Positions 42,560 through 51,525 of a stretch of 64,000 bases of DNA are shown piece after piece. Location of the stretch: assembly GCA_023664485.1 (NCBI GenBank), contig JAMPFK010000014.1, positions 3,344 through 67,343 on the forward strand, written 5' to 3'. Source of the stretch: Bacteroides fragilis (lineage in GTDB: Bacteria; Bacillota; Clostridia; Lachnospirales; Lachnospiraceae). The position numbers and the translations under genes are program-made. The notes beneath the pieces are model-generated. The model ran no database searches and was not told the DNA's origin. It saw only the letters and a program-made list of their open reading frames with translations. The number at the start of each line of letters is the position of its first letter. Position 1 is the stretch's first letter.

Positions 42560-43912
42560 TCAATTCTCCCCTGCATTCAACTCTGTTTTTATTTGTAATT
42601 TTTCCAGACAATCATAACGCAGTATTTCCGTTTCACCATAACTGTTATTTGAAGCTACTCCGATGACCTCGACATCATCATATATAAACGTATTATTATC
42701 AAATGTATAACTCCACTGATTTTTATCGGTAAAATCCAAATTATCCCAGTAATATCTCCCTTCTTTTGTTTTTATTGCAAGAAATGGCTGAGGGCCAAAA
42801 ATATTTTTTTCTGTAGTTACGATTAACCTAATCGGAAAAATATTTAAATTTAACTTCATCTCTAATCCTATCTTTTCAGGCTGTAATTTTAATACTTTCC
42901 GCATGGCGCTTAACGCATCCGAATATATAAACTTTACCTCTTTATAATCGATGCTTGCGCTCTGAATCATTCCCCTTACTTTGCCGATCTCCTCCTCCAT
43001 ATCTTTATAGTCATGATCCGTAAATGCTAAAATCACATCCTGCCCTTCCGACGCCAGCCGAAATGCCTCATTGACATCCTCCTGTCTTAATTCCCTGATC
43101 CGCGCTTTCATATTCAGACATCTTGTTATCCATCTATGGCAGGTACCTTTCGTCTGATAATCATCATGACCTGGATGATATGGAATCCATTCTTTCGGCG
43201 CGTATCTCCAGTCTCCAAACCTGCCGCCCTCCAGATCAATCTGCCTGTCGTCTGCGTAATCCGTTGCCTGATTTCCATAGTCAAATGGAATCCATTGTTC
43301 CAGAAACCAGTGTGAATCCGGACGTTCCGTATGAAATCCCGGCCTGTATGTATTGGGGAACCAGTTTCTGTCAATTATCTTTCTTGCAAGTATTTCATTT
43401 AATGTATCCCGCCCCCAATATGCTGTCCCTGAATCATGGTAATTTCCTGAAAAAGATACAGGATGATGATGGAATCCAATGAAATCCCCCGCATTCTGTG
43501 CCTGTACCATCTCCACATAATGATCATAGATTTTATGATGTCCTGAATCCCTTTTCCTCGGATTTTTCCCCCAGAATCCAACGTGATCCATACAGAACCA
43601 GTTATAAATCCATCCTCCACCCTCTGAATCATTTAACTTATGCCTGAAATCATACGTCGTTATTTTCTCCAATGCCCTGTCAATTTCATCCCATGAGCCC
43701 TTTGTTGCCGCTTTATGATTTCTAAATAAATTTTTAACCCCTTCCGTGTTCTCCCCGCAATCCAAAAGGCCTTTTCTTAACAATTCATAATTTTCCTCTG
43801 TGTTTTCAATCGTAATCCCATATATTTTTTTAATCTGCTCAAATATAACGCCCTTGTCCTCATAAAGCGGGCCCTCGGTGTCAATACAATGTACAATATA
43901 TACGCTCCCCAT
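42560..43912 (-). CDS. Polysaccharide-deacetylase-like (NodB fold) protein
   Basis: 450 residues. It opens with VYIVHCIDTEGPLYED (motif-1-like Asp), later has FIGFHHHPVSFSGNYHD (motif-2-like His residues) and YRPGFHTERPDSHWFLEQWI (motif-3-like Arg/Pro). This spacing fits the NodB/CE4 deacetylase fold, though the residues are not the textbook TFDDG/HSxxH set. The last 120 residues form another, beta-rich region of unknown type. There is no signal peptide, so it would act in the cytosol. It lies between the CMP-nonulosonate synthetase and a methyltransferase and may de-N-acetylate a sugar precursor. Moderate certainty. Confidence 0.6.
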   Translation of the reverse strand: MGSVYIVHCIDTEGPLYEDKGVIFEQIKKIYGITIENTEENYELLRKGLLDCGENTEGVKNLFRNHKAATKGSWDEIDRALEKITTYDFRHKLNDSEGGGWIYNWFCMDHVGFWGKNPRKRDSGHHKIYDHYVEMVQAQNAGDFIGFHHHPVSFSGNYHDSGTAYWGRDTLNEILARKIIDRNWFPNTYRPGFHTERPDSHWFLEQWIPFDYGNQATDYADDRQIDLEGGRFGDWRYAPKEWIPYHPGHDDYQTKGTCHRWITRCLNMKARIRELRQEDVNEAFRLASEGQDVILAFTDHDYKDMEEEIGKVRGMIQSASIDYKEVKFIYSDALSAMRKVLKLQPEKIGLEMKLNLNIFPIRLIVTTEKNIFGPQPFLAIKTKEGRYYWDNLDFTDKNQWSYTFDNNTFIYDDVEVIGVASNNSYGETEILRYDCLEKLQIKTELNAGEN

Positions 43913-43927
43913 AAATTGTTTCTCCTG

Positions 43928-44665
43928 CTATTTAATATCCAGATACTTTCCCTGTTCCCAATAATACTGCGTCAATGTCTCCATAATTTCGAAATCATTT
44001 TCACTGTCTATATCCAAAACACCGCTATCCTTCATTTTCCAGACTAACGCATGTCTGTTTTGGGCCCTCATATCCAACAAATAATCCCGTGCCCAGACGT
44101 ATATTGACGCATTCATATCAAAACATTCAGGCACCTGCTGCCTTGATGTATAATCAGACGAAATAACCCTGTCATAAAATCCGTCTTCCGTTTTGCATAC
44201 CATGTTAAAATACGGGCTTCTTCTGGCTTCCACAACGCTATACGCATAATTACACCTGTCGTTCTGTATTACCCGACCAATCGTTCCTTCCACATCTTCC
44301 AGATTTCTCAATGGAGAAGTAATATCCAGATCAACGATTAATCCATACTCACACTTTTTCATTTTTTCTACTGTCATGAATGTATCCCGTATAACCTCTC
44401 CCTTTGCAACAATATCTCCTGCAAGTTCATTCTTTCTTTTTACCAAAATATAATCTGTCCCTCTGTTATCAATCTGTTCTAAAAGCTGCTGGCTGTCTGT
44501 ATTCACAGCTAAATCTATATGGATTTGATTGCTATATTTTTTCACAAATTTATCATATATTTCCAATGTATAGTATACAATCGGCCGTCCGCAAAACATT
44601 CGTACATTTTTTCCTGCAACACCCTTGGAACCGGCTCTTGCACATATTGTAAACAGTATATTCAT
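43928..44665 (-). CDS. legF: CMP-nonulosonate (acylneuraminate-type) cytidylyltransferase
   Basis: 245 residues. The family opening is clear: FTICARAGSKGVAGKNVRMF, then PIVYYTLEIYDKF, YGLIVDLDITSPLRNLEDVE (metal Asp), RSPYFNMV and CFDMNASIYVWARDYLL. It charges a nonulosonic acid with CMP from CTP. Because the cluster carries legB, ptmE, legG and legI homologues, a CMP-legionaminate synthetase role is preferred over CMP-sialate. It is adjacent to two Gfo/Idh-type oxidoreductase genes. Confidence 0.8.
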   Translation of the reverse strand: MNILFTICARAGSKGVAGKNVRMFCGRPIVYYTLEIYDKFVKKYSNQIHIDLAVNTDSQQLLEQIDNRGTDYILVKRKNELAGDIVAKGEVIRDTFMTVEKMKKCEYGLIVDLDITSPLRNLEDVEGTIGRVIQNDRCNYAYSVVEARRSPYFNMVCKTEDGFYDRVISSDYTSRQQVPECFDMNASIYVWARDYLLDMRAQNRHALVWKMKDSGVLDIDSENDFEIMETLTQYYWEQGKYLDIK

Positions 44666-44671
44666 TTTTTC

Positions 44672-45610
44672 TTAATCCTCCATCAGGGCTGTTTTTAACG
44701 TATCATATGCGTCTGATACTGTATTCATATTTTCCTGCTTTTTCTCTATGCAATCCAGGAAATACTCTAATTCATTTATATAGCAGTCTTCTTCAGGAAA
44801 CTCCTGTTTATTTGTTAACTCGTCGTTCTCATACTCATACACTATATCAGAAACCAAATCAACATCTATTCTTTTATTATTTGTAAACATCTGTAAAATA
44901 CGTTCTGTTTTATGCCCAACATAATCCAAATGCATTTCCAAAAACATGTTTGGATATCGGGCTATATAAATTGATATATCATCGCTGTCTATTTCCAACG
45001 CTGACACATGGCCTCTCATATTGACCACTTTATCAGGCTTTCCAAACAAATACATTACATAATCCCATTCATGAATTAGGTCTTTTGTCACTCCGCCTCC
45101 CAAATCCCTCCTGGCAGAATATATGTTTCTATAATCCACACCCTTTCTCCATGCTGGCAGATATGACGTTGAAATAACTCTTACAGAGATAATATTTCCA
45201 TAATTTTTTATATTCTGTTTGATAAATTTCATAATGCTTTTATGCCGCAATGGGCATGCTACATAATAAATACTGCCCTTTTTCCAGGCCAGTTCCTCTA
45301 TATTATAATCTGCAGATGCAAAAACAGGCTTCTCTATAAACATGTGTTTTGTTTTCGCAATCACATTCTTAATCGTATCATAATGTAACAATGTTGGATT
45401 TGTTACAAATATTATGTCATAATCATCCGGCATTTCATCTATCCGATAATATTGCTTTGAGAGAATACCGACCCATCTTTCATCCAATGCAGTATTACCA
45501 CACCGCAAAGCGTCTATCTGGTATTTAATTCCGCGTTTTCCTAACACTATTGTTAAATTTTTTAAATGCCTTTTCCCAATAGAGCCAAGACCTATCATGC
45601 ATATTTTCAA
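44672..45610 (-). CDS. Gfo/Idh/MocA-family oxidoreductase
   Basis: 312 residues from a TTG start at 45610 (GAGG seven bases upstream; the product then begins MKICMIGLGSIGKRHLKNL). NAD(P)-binding GLGSIG at residues 7-12, IIFVTNPTLLHYDTI and the catalytic-lysine motif EKP in MFIEKPVFASA are intact; ARRDLGGGVTKDLIHEWDY carries the conserved His. It is the second of a tandem pair. It probably oxidises or reduces a sugar or nucleotide sugar feeding the nonulosonic acid branch. Confidence 0.82.
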   Translation of the reverse strand: MKICMIGLGSIGKRHLKNLTIVLGKRGIKYQIDALRCGNTALDERWVGILSKQYYRIDEMPDDYDIIFVTNPTLLHYDTIKNVIAKTKHMFIEKPVFASADYNIEELAWKKGSIYYVACPLRHKSIMKFIKQNIKNYGNIISVRVISTSYLPAWRKGVDYRNIYSARRDLGGGVTKDLIHEWDYVMYLFGKPDKVVNMRGHVSALEIDSDDISIYIARYPNMFLEMHLDYVGHKTERILQMFTNNKRIDVDLVSDIVYEYENDELTNKQEFPEEDCYINELEYFLDCIEKKQENMNTVSDAYDTLKTALMED

Positions 45611-45619
45611 ACTGGCACC

Positions 45620-46585
45620 TCAATTTTCAATCTTATCGATTATTTTCAGGATTTCTTTATCTTTTTCAAAGCTATATAAAGGTTTTTCCCCTTTTATTAC
45701 TCTGAAAAACGCCTCTGTCTCTTTCATATATGCATATTCATTAATTGACTCACTATACCCTTCCTCATGAATATACTCTCCTGCCGATATCTGTTTCAGC
45801 TCCCCTGATATAATATCCTTTTCATATAATGTTTCCGGTGTTCCATCCCAGGTAATATATAATCCTTCATTAAAAATCTCTAATTTCCTGACTGCCTGTC
45901 TGCTCACAACATCTATTGTTAAATTACCAATACTTCCATTGGAATGTTCCAGCTGAATAAAATAGGTATCGGGAAAATCCAGCTTTAAATCAGTAAGTTT
46001 TGTCCTGACTACATGTAACTTTTTTATCTCTCCAAATACATTCTGTATCCACGGCAATTCAATTGCCAGAATTTCTCTGCATCCGTTCGTCTTTTTATCA
46101 CTTACAAAAAAATCTTTTAAATTATCCCACGGATGCCAATCCGGAAGATACTGCCCCACATGATACCGGTATGCACATGGGTTTCCATTTTGTTTTATTC
46201 TGCTATCAATTATCTGCATTTCTTCCCTGTATAATGGAGTGGAAGAAAGAAACAGTATTTTCCCCTTTTGTTTGGCCAATCTGATATTTTCATCATACAA
46301 GTCATCTATCAGATTGATTTCCGAAAAAACATGAAGATTACGCTCAAGACACTCTTTAATGATTGGAGCATGCAACCGCGGCGATGTGCATATAAATACA
46401 CAATCAGGTTCTTCAGTAATATCTGCGAGTGTGGAATAGCAATCGATCCCGTATTCGCAGGCAGCGCTTTGCGCTCTGTTCTCATTACAGTCAATCCCTG
46501 TAATCGTTAAGTCATCAAAAAGAAGTCTCAATAACCTTATTCTTCTTTTTCCCATTGATCCTAAGCCAACAACACAAATCTTCAT
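45620..46585 (-). CDS. Gfo/Idh/MocA-family protein lacking the EKP motif
   Basis: The start at 46585 (MKICVVGLGSMGKRRIRLL) follows GAGG; a frame to 46609 has no RBS. About 321 residues. The NAD(P) loop GLGSMG and VFICTSPRLHAPIIKECLE are conserved, but the EKP position reads FSEINLIDDLY, so the usual catalytic lysine is missing. It may be a non-catalytic partner of the neighbouring oxidoreductase or use other chemistry. Its stop lies 10 bp before the next start, which suggests coordinated expression of the pair. Confidence 0.75.
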   Translation of the reverse strand: MKICVVGLGSMGKRRIRLLRLLFDDLTITGIDCNENRAQSAACEYGIDCYSTLADITEEPDCVFICTSPRLHAPIIKECLERNLHVFSEINLIDDLYDENIRLAKQKGKILFLSSTPLYREEMQIIDSRIKQNGNPCAYRYHVGQYLPDWHPWDNLKDFFVSDKKTNGCREILAIELPWIQNVFGEIKKLHVVRTKLTDLKLDFPDTYFIQLEHSNGSIGNLTIDVVSRQAVRKLEIFNEGLYITWDGTPETLYEKDIISGELKQISAGEYIHEEGYSESINEYAYMKETEAFFRVIKGEKPLYSFEKDKEILKIIDKIEN

Positions 46586-46622
46586 ACAACTGCCTCTTTT
46601 CAGCGGCAAAATTCCAATGTAA

Positions 46623-47825
46623 CTATACCTTCAGCCACTGACCTCTCTTGTCTGAAATCTGTTCAAATGAAAAGTCATAAAATTTTTTTACAGCCGCTCT
46701 GCTCTGCCGCAAATATCTCTGTATTTCCGAAAATATTAACCCTGACGTTCCATCCTGTTCATATGGGTTTTTCAAATCGCTCAGAATTCTTTCCTGCTTC
46801 ATTTTTTTCGCCTGGCTGACTGCCACACATATTTCTTCTACACTATTCCCGCAATCAATAACAGAAATTGCCTTTACCCTGCCTGACTGCCTGTCCCCAA
46901 TATTTACCGTTGGTATTTTGAAAGAGGGCGCCTCGACAATCCCACTGGATGAATTACCGATTACCATCTCACAGTACTGTAATGCGCTCAGGTAACGAAT
47001 CATTCCCAAAGATGTAATTACTACCGCCCGATTATTGTTATTCTTTACATATTCTTCTATTTTCAGATTAATAATTCTTCCATCTGTATCAGCATTTGCC
47101 TTTGTAAATATAATTCGATATTCCTGAAATCTATCCAATGCCGCCAAAAGATTACTAATCTGTTCCTGTGCCGTATTATTTTCCAAAGTTACCGGATGAA
47201 ATGTTACCAGCACATAGGGTATGTCCAATGAAAAGCCAATGCTCTTTGCCAGTTCTTTTTTACTCAGTAACTTCTGTGTTTTTATATTTTCTACACCTAA
47301 TGCGCCTACATAAAATACCCTTTTGGGTTCTTCTCCCAACTGGATGACACGCTTTCCATATTCTTCTGTTGAAGTAAAATGTAACGTACTCATTTTCGTT
47401 ATGGAATGTCTGATTGCATCATCAACTGCCCCTGATGTTAATTCCCCGCCGTGTATATGCGCAATCGGTATCCTGTGCACCATTGCCGCAATTGCCGCCG
47501 CAAGAGCCTCATACCTGTCGCCGAGAATAACAACCATATCGGGAACAATTCCTGTAAAAATATCGGCAAACCCGATTGTCCCTAAACCGATGGATTTTGT
47601 GATACCATTTGGCGTATCAGAGCTCAAAAGCATTTCATTCCGTTCTGTTATCTGAAATCCATCCTGTTCTATCTCTTTATATGTAAGGCCAAATTCAGGC
47701 GACAGATGCATTCCTGTGACTACAAGCTGCAGCTCCATATCAGGGTCATTATTTATTTTCTGAATCAATGATTTTAGCAATCCATACTCTGCTCTGGTTC
47801 CTGTCACTACGCATACTTTTTTCAT
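46623..47825 (-). CDS. legG: Hydrolysing UDP/GDP-HexNAc-type 2-epimerase (NeuC/LegG family)
   Basis: 400 residues. KKVCVVTGTRAEYGLLKSLI at the start, LVVTGMHLSPEFGLTYKEIE, MVVILGDRYEALAAAIAA, IPIAHIHGGELTSGAVDDAI and GNSSSGIVEAPSFKIPTVNI are the complete signature of NeuC-like enzymes. They hydrolyse the nucleotide sugar and invert C2 to give the ManNAc-type precursor. Its start overlaps the synthase stop by 4 bp (ATGA). LegG is preferred to NeuC from the neighbouring legB and ptmE homologues; the nucleotide is then probably GDP. Confidence 0.85.
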   Translation of the reverse strand: MKKVCVVTGTRAEYGLLKSLIQKINNDPDMELQLVVTGMHLSPEFGLTYKEIEQDGFQITERNEMLLSSDTPNGITKSIGLGTIGFADIFTGIVPDMVVILGDRYEALAAAIAAMVHRIPIAHIHGGELTSGAVDDAIRHSITKMSTLHFTSTEEYGKRVIQLGEEPKRVFYVGALGVENIKTQKLLSKKELAKSIGFSLDIPYVLVTFHPVTLENNTAQEQISNLLAALDRFQEYRIIFTKANADTDGRIINLKIEEYVKNNNNRAVVITSLGMIRYLSALQYCEMVIGNSSSGIVEAPSFKIPTVNIGDRQSGRVKAISVIDCGNSVEEICVAVSQAKKMKQERILSDLKNPYEQDGTSGLIFSEIQRYLRQSRAAVKKFYDFSFEQISDKRGQWLKV

Positions 47826-48820
47826 ATCTGTACCATCTCGTCCGCATCATAATCTCTGTTTGCTCTCATTCCTATAACTTCATCCCAGCGCATAGGGCTT
47901 ACTCCATTTCCAGGACGTTTTGTTGTCAAATTTATTTCCGTAAATCTTTCACCTTTTTTTATATTGGCTGCCGCGACAATACTCTTCCTGACAATATTCA
48001 TATTTGCTTTTTCCGACTCAGACGCCTCTTTTATCCCATTTCCCAATGCTGATTCTATTTTTCTGATTCCCTCAATCATCTGCTTTAATTCATGTGGTTC
48101 AAGGCTTGCTTTGTGATCCGGACCTTTCATATTCCTGTCTAATGTAAAATGCTTTTCAATCACTGCTGCTCCAAGCGCTGCTGCGGCAATTGGTATCTCT
48201 GTCCCTTGTGTATGGTCTGAATAACCGACCGGGAGCCCAAGTTCTTCACGCATGCTTACCATTGCAAGCAGATTTACATCTGAAACCGGCGTTGGATATT
48301 GAGTGTTACAATGAAGTAACGTAATGTCTTTTGCTCCGTTATTTTTAAGTATGCCAACCGCTGCCTTTACCTCATCCATACTGCTCATACCAGTTGAAAG
48401 TATTACTCTTTTCTGCTGCCTCGCAATTTCAAGCAGGCAGGGCAGATTCGTTATCTCACCTGACGGTATTTTGAAAATCTGCATTCCCAATCCTGATAAA
48501 ACTTTTATGCTTTCTATGTCAAACGGCGTTGACAGAAACATTATCTTTTTCTCCTCACAGTACTCCATCAATTCCTTATGCATCTGCTCTGTCAATTCTA
48601 ATTGTTTTAACATTTCAAGCTGCGATTCCGACTTATCGGTTGTTTCAAGTTGATACTCTGCTTTTTGCGCATTTTTACACACAAGCCTCTCAGCCTTAAA
48701 AGTTTGAAACTTAACCGCATCCGCGCCTGCTTCACTTGCCACATCTATCAACTGTTTTGCAATTTTGATATCGCCGTTATGGTTCACCCCTGCCTCAGCT
48801 ATTACAAATACCTTACCCAT
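47822..48820 (-). CDS. legI: Nonulosonic acid synthase (NeuB/LegI family)
   Basis: The start at 48820 gives GKVFVIAEAGVNHNGDIKIA; an ATG at 48838 is in frame but less likely. About 332 residues. DAVKFQTFKAERLV, FLSTPFD, IPSGEITNLPCLLEIA, ILSTGMSSMDEV, CNTQYPTPVSDVNL, VGYSDHT and IEKHFTLDRNMKGPDHKAS form the NeuB barrel with metal and PEP sites; the last 70 residues are the SAF antifreeze-like domain. It condenses a 6-carbon amino sugar with PEP. It overlaps the acetyltransferase gene upstream by a few bases. Confidence 0.88.
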   Translation of the reverse strand: MGKVFVIAEAGVNHNGDIKIAKQLIDVASEAGADAVKFQTFKAERLVCKNAQKAEYQLETTDKSESQLEMLKQLELTEQMHKELMEYCEEKKIMFLSTPFDIESIKVLSGLGMQIFKIPSGEITNLPCLLEIARQQKRVILSTGMSSMDEVKAAVGILKNNGAKDITLLHCNTQYPTPVSDVNLLAMVSMREELGLPVGYSDHTQGTEIPIAAAALGAAVIEKHFTLDRNMKGPDHKASLEPHELKQMIEGIRKIESALGNGIKEASESEKANMNIVRKSIVAAANIKKGERFTEINLTTKRPGNGVSPMRWDEVIGMRANRDYDADEMVQI

Positions 48821-49469
48821 TTTCAAAAACCCCGACATCTTTTTGCTTTTCCATTGTTCCGTATCGTATCATATTATTCTGAACATCCTTACTTACTATC
48901 GTCCCCGCCCCAATAATACAGCAGTTTCCAATTTTTCTTTCCTGGATCACTGTGGCATTCGCTCCTATCAAAGTCTGCTCTCCTACCAAAACTCCGCCAC
49001 ACAGCACGCTCCCAACTGCAATATGCGAGAATTCACCTATAATACAGTCATGCTCCAAAATTGCCCCTGTATTGATAATACACATTCTTCTTATTTGAAC
49101 ATTCGCATTAACAACCGCATTTTTCCCAATAAAGATACCGTCCTCTAACTCTGCGCTTTCTGAAACAACCGCCGTGCTGTCAATAATATTAGGCACTGTA
49201 TAACCGATATCCTTTAATTGCTTATATAAATGATTTCTTACAGTTCCATGCCCCATAAAACCAATTGTTATAAAAGCATTCTTTATTCCCTGGTCAAAAT
49301 ACTTCTTCAATGCATCGTCTGTATCCAATACACAATAATCTTTAAATTTCTTTCCCTGCATTTCTTTCATATCAAGAAAGCCTATAATATTATATTTCCC
49401 TGTCTGCTCTATACTGTCCACTACGCTGTGCGTATGCCCTCCAAGCCCAAGCAAAATAATATCCTCCAT
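48813..49469 (-). CDS. NeuD/PglD-type sugar O/N-acetyltransferase (left-handed beta helix)
   Basis: 218 residues. Residues 1-80 are a PglD_N Rossmann domain (EDIILLGLGGHTHSVVDSIE, GFLDMKEMQG), the closest standard relative of the module repeated in this cluster. Residues 90-210 show hexapeptide repeats (GKNAVVNANVQI, INTGAILEHDCIIGE, GANATVIQERKIGN), with His in EHDCIIGEFSH as likely catalytic base. In the legionaminate pathway this position is LegH, an acetyl-CoA-dependent N-acetyltransferase on the 4-amino sugar; a NeuD O-acetylase is the alternative. Confidence 0.82.
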   Translation of the reverse strand: MEDIILLGLGGHTHSVVDSIEQTGKYNIIGFLDMKEMQGKKFKDYCVLDTDDALKKYFDQGIKNAFITIGFMGHGTVRNHLYKQLKDIGYTVPNIIDSTAVVSESAELEDGIFIGKNAVVNANVQIRRMCIINTGAILEHDCIIGEFSHIAVGSVLCGGVLVGEQTLIGANATVIQERKIGNCCIIGAGTIVSKDVQNNMIRYGTMEKQKDVGVFENG

Positions 49470-49475
49470 ATTTTA

Positions 49476-50513
49476 TCAACACCCTAATCTTTCCTTCATC
49501 TTTTCCAGTTCATCAAGCTGCCCCATATCAAGCCATGCCTCCTCGCCAATCGGATAAACCCCTATTCTTTTTTTCTCGCTCATATATTTTTCAATAATTG
49601 CCGGAAAATCTATCGGCTCGTTATATTCCAGCTCTTCTATCACTTCTGGTTCTACAAAATAGCATCCTGTATTTGTAAAAAAAGACATACTCGGTTTTTC
49701 CTGCATAGACTCAATCAGCCCATTCTCCCCTATATTTACTACTCCGTATGGTATCGTAAAATTTTTTAAAGAGCACACCATTGTAATCATATTTTCAGAT
49801 TCAATATGCTGTTCATACGCTTTTGTCAAATCATCATCCAGCAGAATATCGCAATTCGTTAAAATAAATGTATCCTTAATCCTGCCTTTCAGAAGGCTGA
49901 TGCCGCCCCCTGTCCCCAGCGCTTTTTCCTCTGTTATAAAATCAAGCCGGTATTTTTTTTCAAGCTCGTCAAAATATGCCTTTATCATATTTCTTTTATA
50001 ATTAACTATCATATAAAACTGCTTACACCCATATGTACAAAATCGATTAATGATATGTTCAACTATCGGATAATCGCCAACAGGTATCAAAGGCTTTGGC
50101 AAAATATTGGTATACGGAGAAAGCCTCGTTCCCAGTCCTCCTGCCATAATAACAACAGGTATTTCTTTATCAAACACTTTATGATCCTGCACAAGATCAC
50201 CTGCAAAGACTACCCTCTTAATCATATGTTTTCTGTCCACAATAGGAATTGCGTCAATTTTCTGTTCCTTTATAATATACATTGCCTGCTCAGCCTGTTG
50301 TTCATATAAATATTTAGGTCTGTAATTTGCCGCGTATTTTACCGAAATCTGCAAATCGCCTTTTTTCAGTATCCACCTGCGAATATCACCATCCGTAAGA
50401 GACGCCAGCAATTTCCCCTCTTTGTGTACAAACAATATTTTTTTTCCACCTTTATCAAGCTGCTGCATCGCGTCCAATATACTTTTATCTTCTTCTATAT
50501 ACACTTCATTCAT
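49476..50513 (-). CDS. ptmE: CBS-domain sugar-1-phosphate nucleotidyltransferase (PtmE-like)
   Basis: 345 residues. Residues 1-115 hold two CBS motifs (DKSILDAMQQLDKGG, LASLTDGDIRRWIL, AIPIVDRKHMIKRVV). Residues 120-345 are a nucleotidyltransferase: VVIMAGGLGTRLSPYTNILP and KPLIPVGDYPI, with FILTNCDILLDDDL. The same architecture occurs in PtmE of Campylobacter jejuni, which makes the GDP-activated glucosamine used for legionaminate. The CBS pair may sense an adenine nucleotide. The context with legB, legG and legI supports the role. Confidence 0.82.
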   Translation of the reverse strand: MNEVYIEEDKSILDAMQQLDKGGKKILFVHKEGKLLASLTDGDIRRWILKKGDLQISVKYAANYRPKYLYEQQAEQAMYIIKEQKIDAIPIVDRKHMIKRVVFAGDLVQDHKVFDKEIPVVIMAGGLGTRLSPYTNILPKPLIPVGDYPIVEHIINRFCTYGCKQFYMIVNYKRNMIKAYFDELEKKYRLDFITEEKALGTGGGISLLKGRIKDTFILTNCDILLDDDLTKAYEQHIESENMITMVCSLKNFTIPYGVVNIGENGLIESMQEKPSMSFFTNTGCYFVEPEVIEELEYNEPIDFPAIIEKYMSEKKRIGVYPIGEEAWLDMGQLDELEKMKERLGC

Positions 50514-50532
50514 GTTTCATGTTCTCTCATTC

Positions 50533-51510
50533 TTACAGATTGTATATATCCGTTTTGTACCTGCCCAAATTATCTTTCAGAAAATCTATCGTATTCTTTA
50601 ACCCTTCTTCTAAGGAATATTGAGGTTTCCAATCCGTCAGACGCATTATTTTTTCATTGCATCCAATCAATCTGTTTACTTCACTTTTTTCAGGCCTTAA
50701 CCGTTCTTCATCACAAACAATCCTGGCATTCGGGTTAATCTGTCTGATTAATTCTTCTGCCAGATGCTTAATCGAAATCTCTTTTTGCGTCGCTATATTG
50801 ATTTCCTCTCCGACAGTTTTATCTGATTCATAAATTGATATAAAACCATTGACCGTATCCTTCACATAATTAAAATCTCTTGTTGGCGTCAGCGAACCAA
50901 GTTTTATCTGTGTCTTTCCTGCAAGTAACTGCGTAACAATCGTAGGAATTACTGCTCTTGCCGACTGTCTTGGTCCATATGTATTAAAAGGTCTTACAAT
51001 TGTAACTGGCAATTGAAATGAACGGTAAAAACTTTCAGCAAGCCTGTCAGCTCCTATCTTTGTTGCAGAGTATGGCGACTGTCCCTGAAACGGATGTCTT
51101 TCATCGATTGGAACATACTGCGCCGTACCGTATACTTCTGACGTGGATGTAACAAACACACGCTTTGTTTCCAGTTTTCTGGATGCCTGAAGTATATTCA
51201 GCGTTCCCTTTATATTAGTATCAACATACGAATCCGGCGAATGATAGCTAAACGGTATCGCTATTAAGGCAGCTAAATGAAAAACCGCATCTACACCTTT
51301 CATCGCCGTCTCAACCCCATTAGGATCTCTTACATCTCCCTGGAAAACTTCTACATTTTTCATAATATCTTTTGACAATGTATCAAGCCATCCCCAATTG
51401 TTAAAGGAATTATAATATACGAACGCTTTTACCTGATATCCTCTTTTTACTAATTCCTCTGTCAGGTGACTGCCAATAAATCCATCCGATCCCGTTACTA
51501 ACACTTTCAT
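50533..51510 (-). CDS. legB: GDP-HexNAc 4,6-dehydratase (LegB-like extended SDR)
   Basis: 325 residues. NAD loop VTGSDGFIGSHLTEELVKRG, VFHLAALIAIPFSYHSPDSY, VTSTSEVYGTAQYVPIDE, active site YSATKIGADRLAESFYRSF and FNTYGPRQSARAVIPTI. This matches LegB, the dehydratase that opens the legionaminate pathway by forming a 4-keto-6-deoxy nucleotide sugar. GAGG lies about ten bases before the ATG. The next pathway enzyme, the PLP aminotransferase LegC, is not found in the window. Confidence 0.84.
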   Translation of the reverse strand: MKVLVTGSDGFIGSHLTEELVKRGYQVKAFVYYNSFNNWGWLDTLSKDIMKNVEVFQGDVRDPNGVETAMKGVDAVFHLAALIAIPFSYHSPDSYVDTNIKGTLNILQASRKLETKRVFVTSTSEVYGTAQYVPIDERHPFQGQSPYSATKIGADRLAESFYRSFQLPVTIVRPFNTYGPRQSARAVIPTIVTQLLAGKTQIKLGSLTPTRDFNYVKDTVNGFISIYESDKTVGEEINIATQKEISIKHLAEELIRQINPNARIVCDEERLRPEKSEVNRLIGCNEKIMRLTDWKPQYSLEEGLKNTIDFLKDNLGRYKTDIYNL

Positions 51511-51525
51511 TAAAATACCACCTCA

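Noticed and set aside
43928..48838. Interpretation of the nonulosonate genes as a sialic acid (Neu5Ac) pathway
   Set aside because: NeuA/B/C-like enzymes alone would allow it, but the adjacent LegB-like dehydratase and PtmE-like CBS nucleotidyltransferase fit legionaminate better.
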